From NCBI GenBank assembly GCA_937894355.1, contig CALCRD010000386.1:1-5708 (forward strand): a DNA stretch of 5,708 nucleotides. The letters run 5' to 3'. The notes below the pieces were generated by a model that did no database searches, had not been told where the DNA came from, and saw nothing but the letters and a program-made list of their open reading frames with translations. Source of the stretch: an uncultured Bacillus sp. (lineage in GTDB: Bacteria; Bacillota; Bacilli; Bacillales; Cytobacillaceae). Both the position numbers and the translations under genes were made by a program. Positions 5,446-5,708 of the stretch are shown here, in pieces (the stretch's first letter is position 1; each line of letters begins with the position of its first letter).

Positions 5446-5708
5446 TCACGTAAAGTCATTAAACCATAATCCATAATTAGAAATATAAGGTTGCAGAGCA
5501 ATCCCGGATTCAATTCGGAGTGTCCAGGAGCTATAGTCGTACTCCTTAATAGCATCTTGAATTAACTTTAGATCCTCAGCTGTCGGCAAATAATCTTCAA
5601 CATTTTCTAATTTGACTCCCGAGTGCGAAAGGAACTCTTTGGCCGAATGAACCTCTGTGTTAACAGGGATTGCAAAAGACAATTCACCGTTTGAAACCTC
5701 TATAAATC
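5446..5708 (-). CDS. Unrecognised protein, C-terminal part only
   Basis: The frame is open from the window edge to TGA at 5448-5446, giving 86 visible residues beginning FIEVSNGELSFAIPV. A TTG at 5682 could be read as a start, but it has no ribosome site and the frame runs unbroken past it, so the real start is most likely outside the window. The visible part is acidic and soluble-looking: a beta-like opening, a Lys/Glu-rich helix (PTAEDLKLIQDAIKEYDY), a short strand (SSWTLRIES), and an aromatic tail (YISNYGLWFNDF). I recognise no family. The terminator at 5409-5436 directly follows. Confidence 0.6.
   Translation of the reverse strand, partial: FIEVSNGELSFAIPVNTEVHSAKEFLSHSGVKLENVEDYLPTAEDLKLIQDAIKEYDYSSWTLRIESGIALQPYISNYGLWFNDFT

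Noticed and set aside
1..5708. CRISPR array, tRNA, rRNA, insertion sequence or integrase.
   Set aside because: No regularly spaced direct repeats, no cloverleaf-like or rRNA-like stretches and no transposase or integrase motifs were found on reading both strands.

Overview
The window is AT-rich DNA with strong AAGGAGG-type ribosome-binding sites, TTG/GTG start candidates and compact hairpin-plus-T-run terminators. This points to a low-GC Gram-positive organism, most likely Bacillaceae. That assignment is inferred from style and protein families; there is no marker gene. The region looks accessory: well-formed single genes, each with its own terminator, are separated by long gaps holding decayed or repeat-like DNA.

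Layout. (1) 13-517, + strand: a small unrecognised gene that appears broken by a frameshift and a nonsense codon, with a hairpin directly on its distal stop. (2) 518-824: a gap with a possible promoter and a ribosome-site/start remnant. (3) 825-2108, + strand: an intact 427-residue protein with an N-terminal Swt1-type HEPN domain (RX5H motif) followed by about five Sel1-like repeats. This is the most interesting gene here. (4) 2109-2616: a gap with a terminator, related hairpins and a second, diverged ribosome-site/start remnant. (5) 2617-3339, - strand: a YbjQ/UPF0145-type domain with an unrecognised C-terminal extension and an odd start region. (6) 3448-3675, - strand: a 75-residue protein with two membrane segments, closed by a perfect 12-bp terminator stem. 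(7) 3676-4226: a gap with a possible Spo0A box and a short peptide ORF. (8) 4227-5171, + strand: a protein with a PD-(D/E)XK-like N-terminal domain and a DUF4268 C-terminal domain. (9) 5446-5708, - strand: the C-terminal end of an unrecognised gene that runs off the right edge.

No two genes form a clear operon. The two - strand genes (2617-3339 and 3448-3675) are separated by a strong terminator, and the + strand genes are isolated. A HEPN-repeat protein and a nuclease-like DUF4268 protein in the same neighbourhood would fit a defence or mobile-DNA region. However, no transposase, integrase, methyltransferase, nucleotidyltransferase antitoxin or CRISPR array is visible, so a joint system cannot be claimed.
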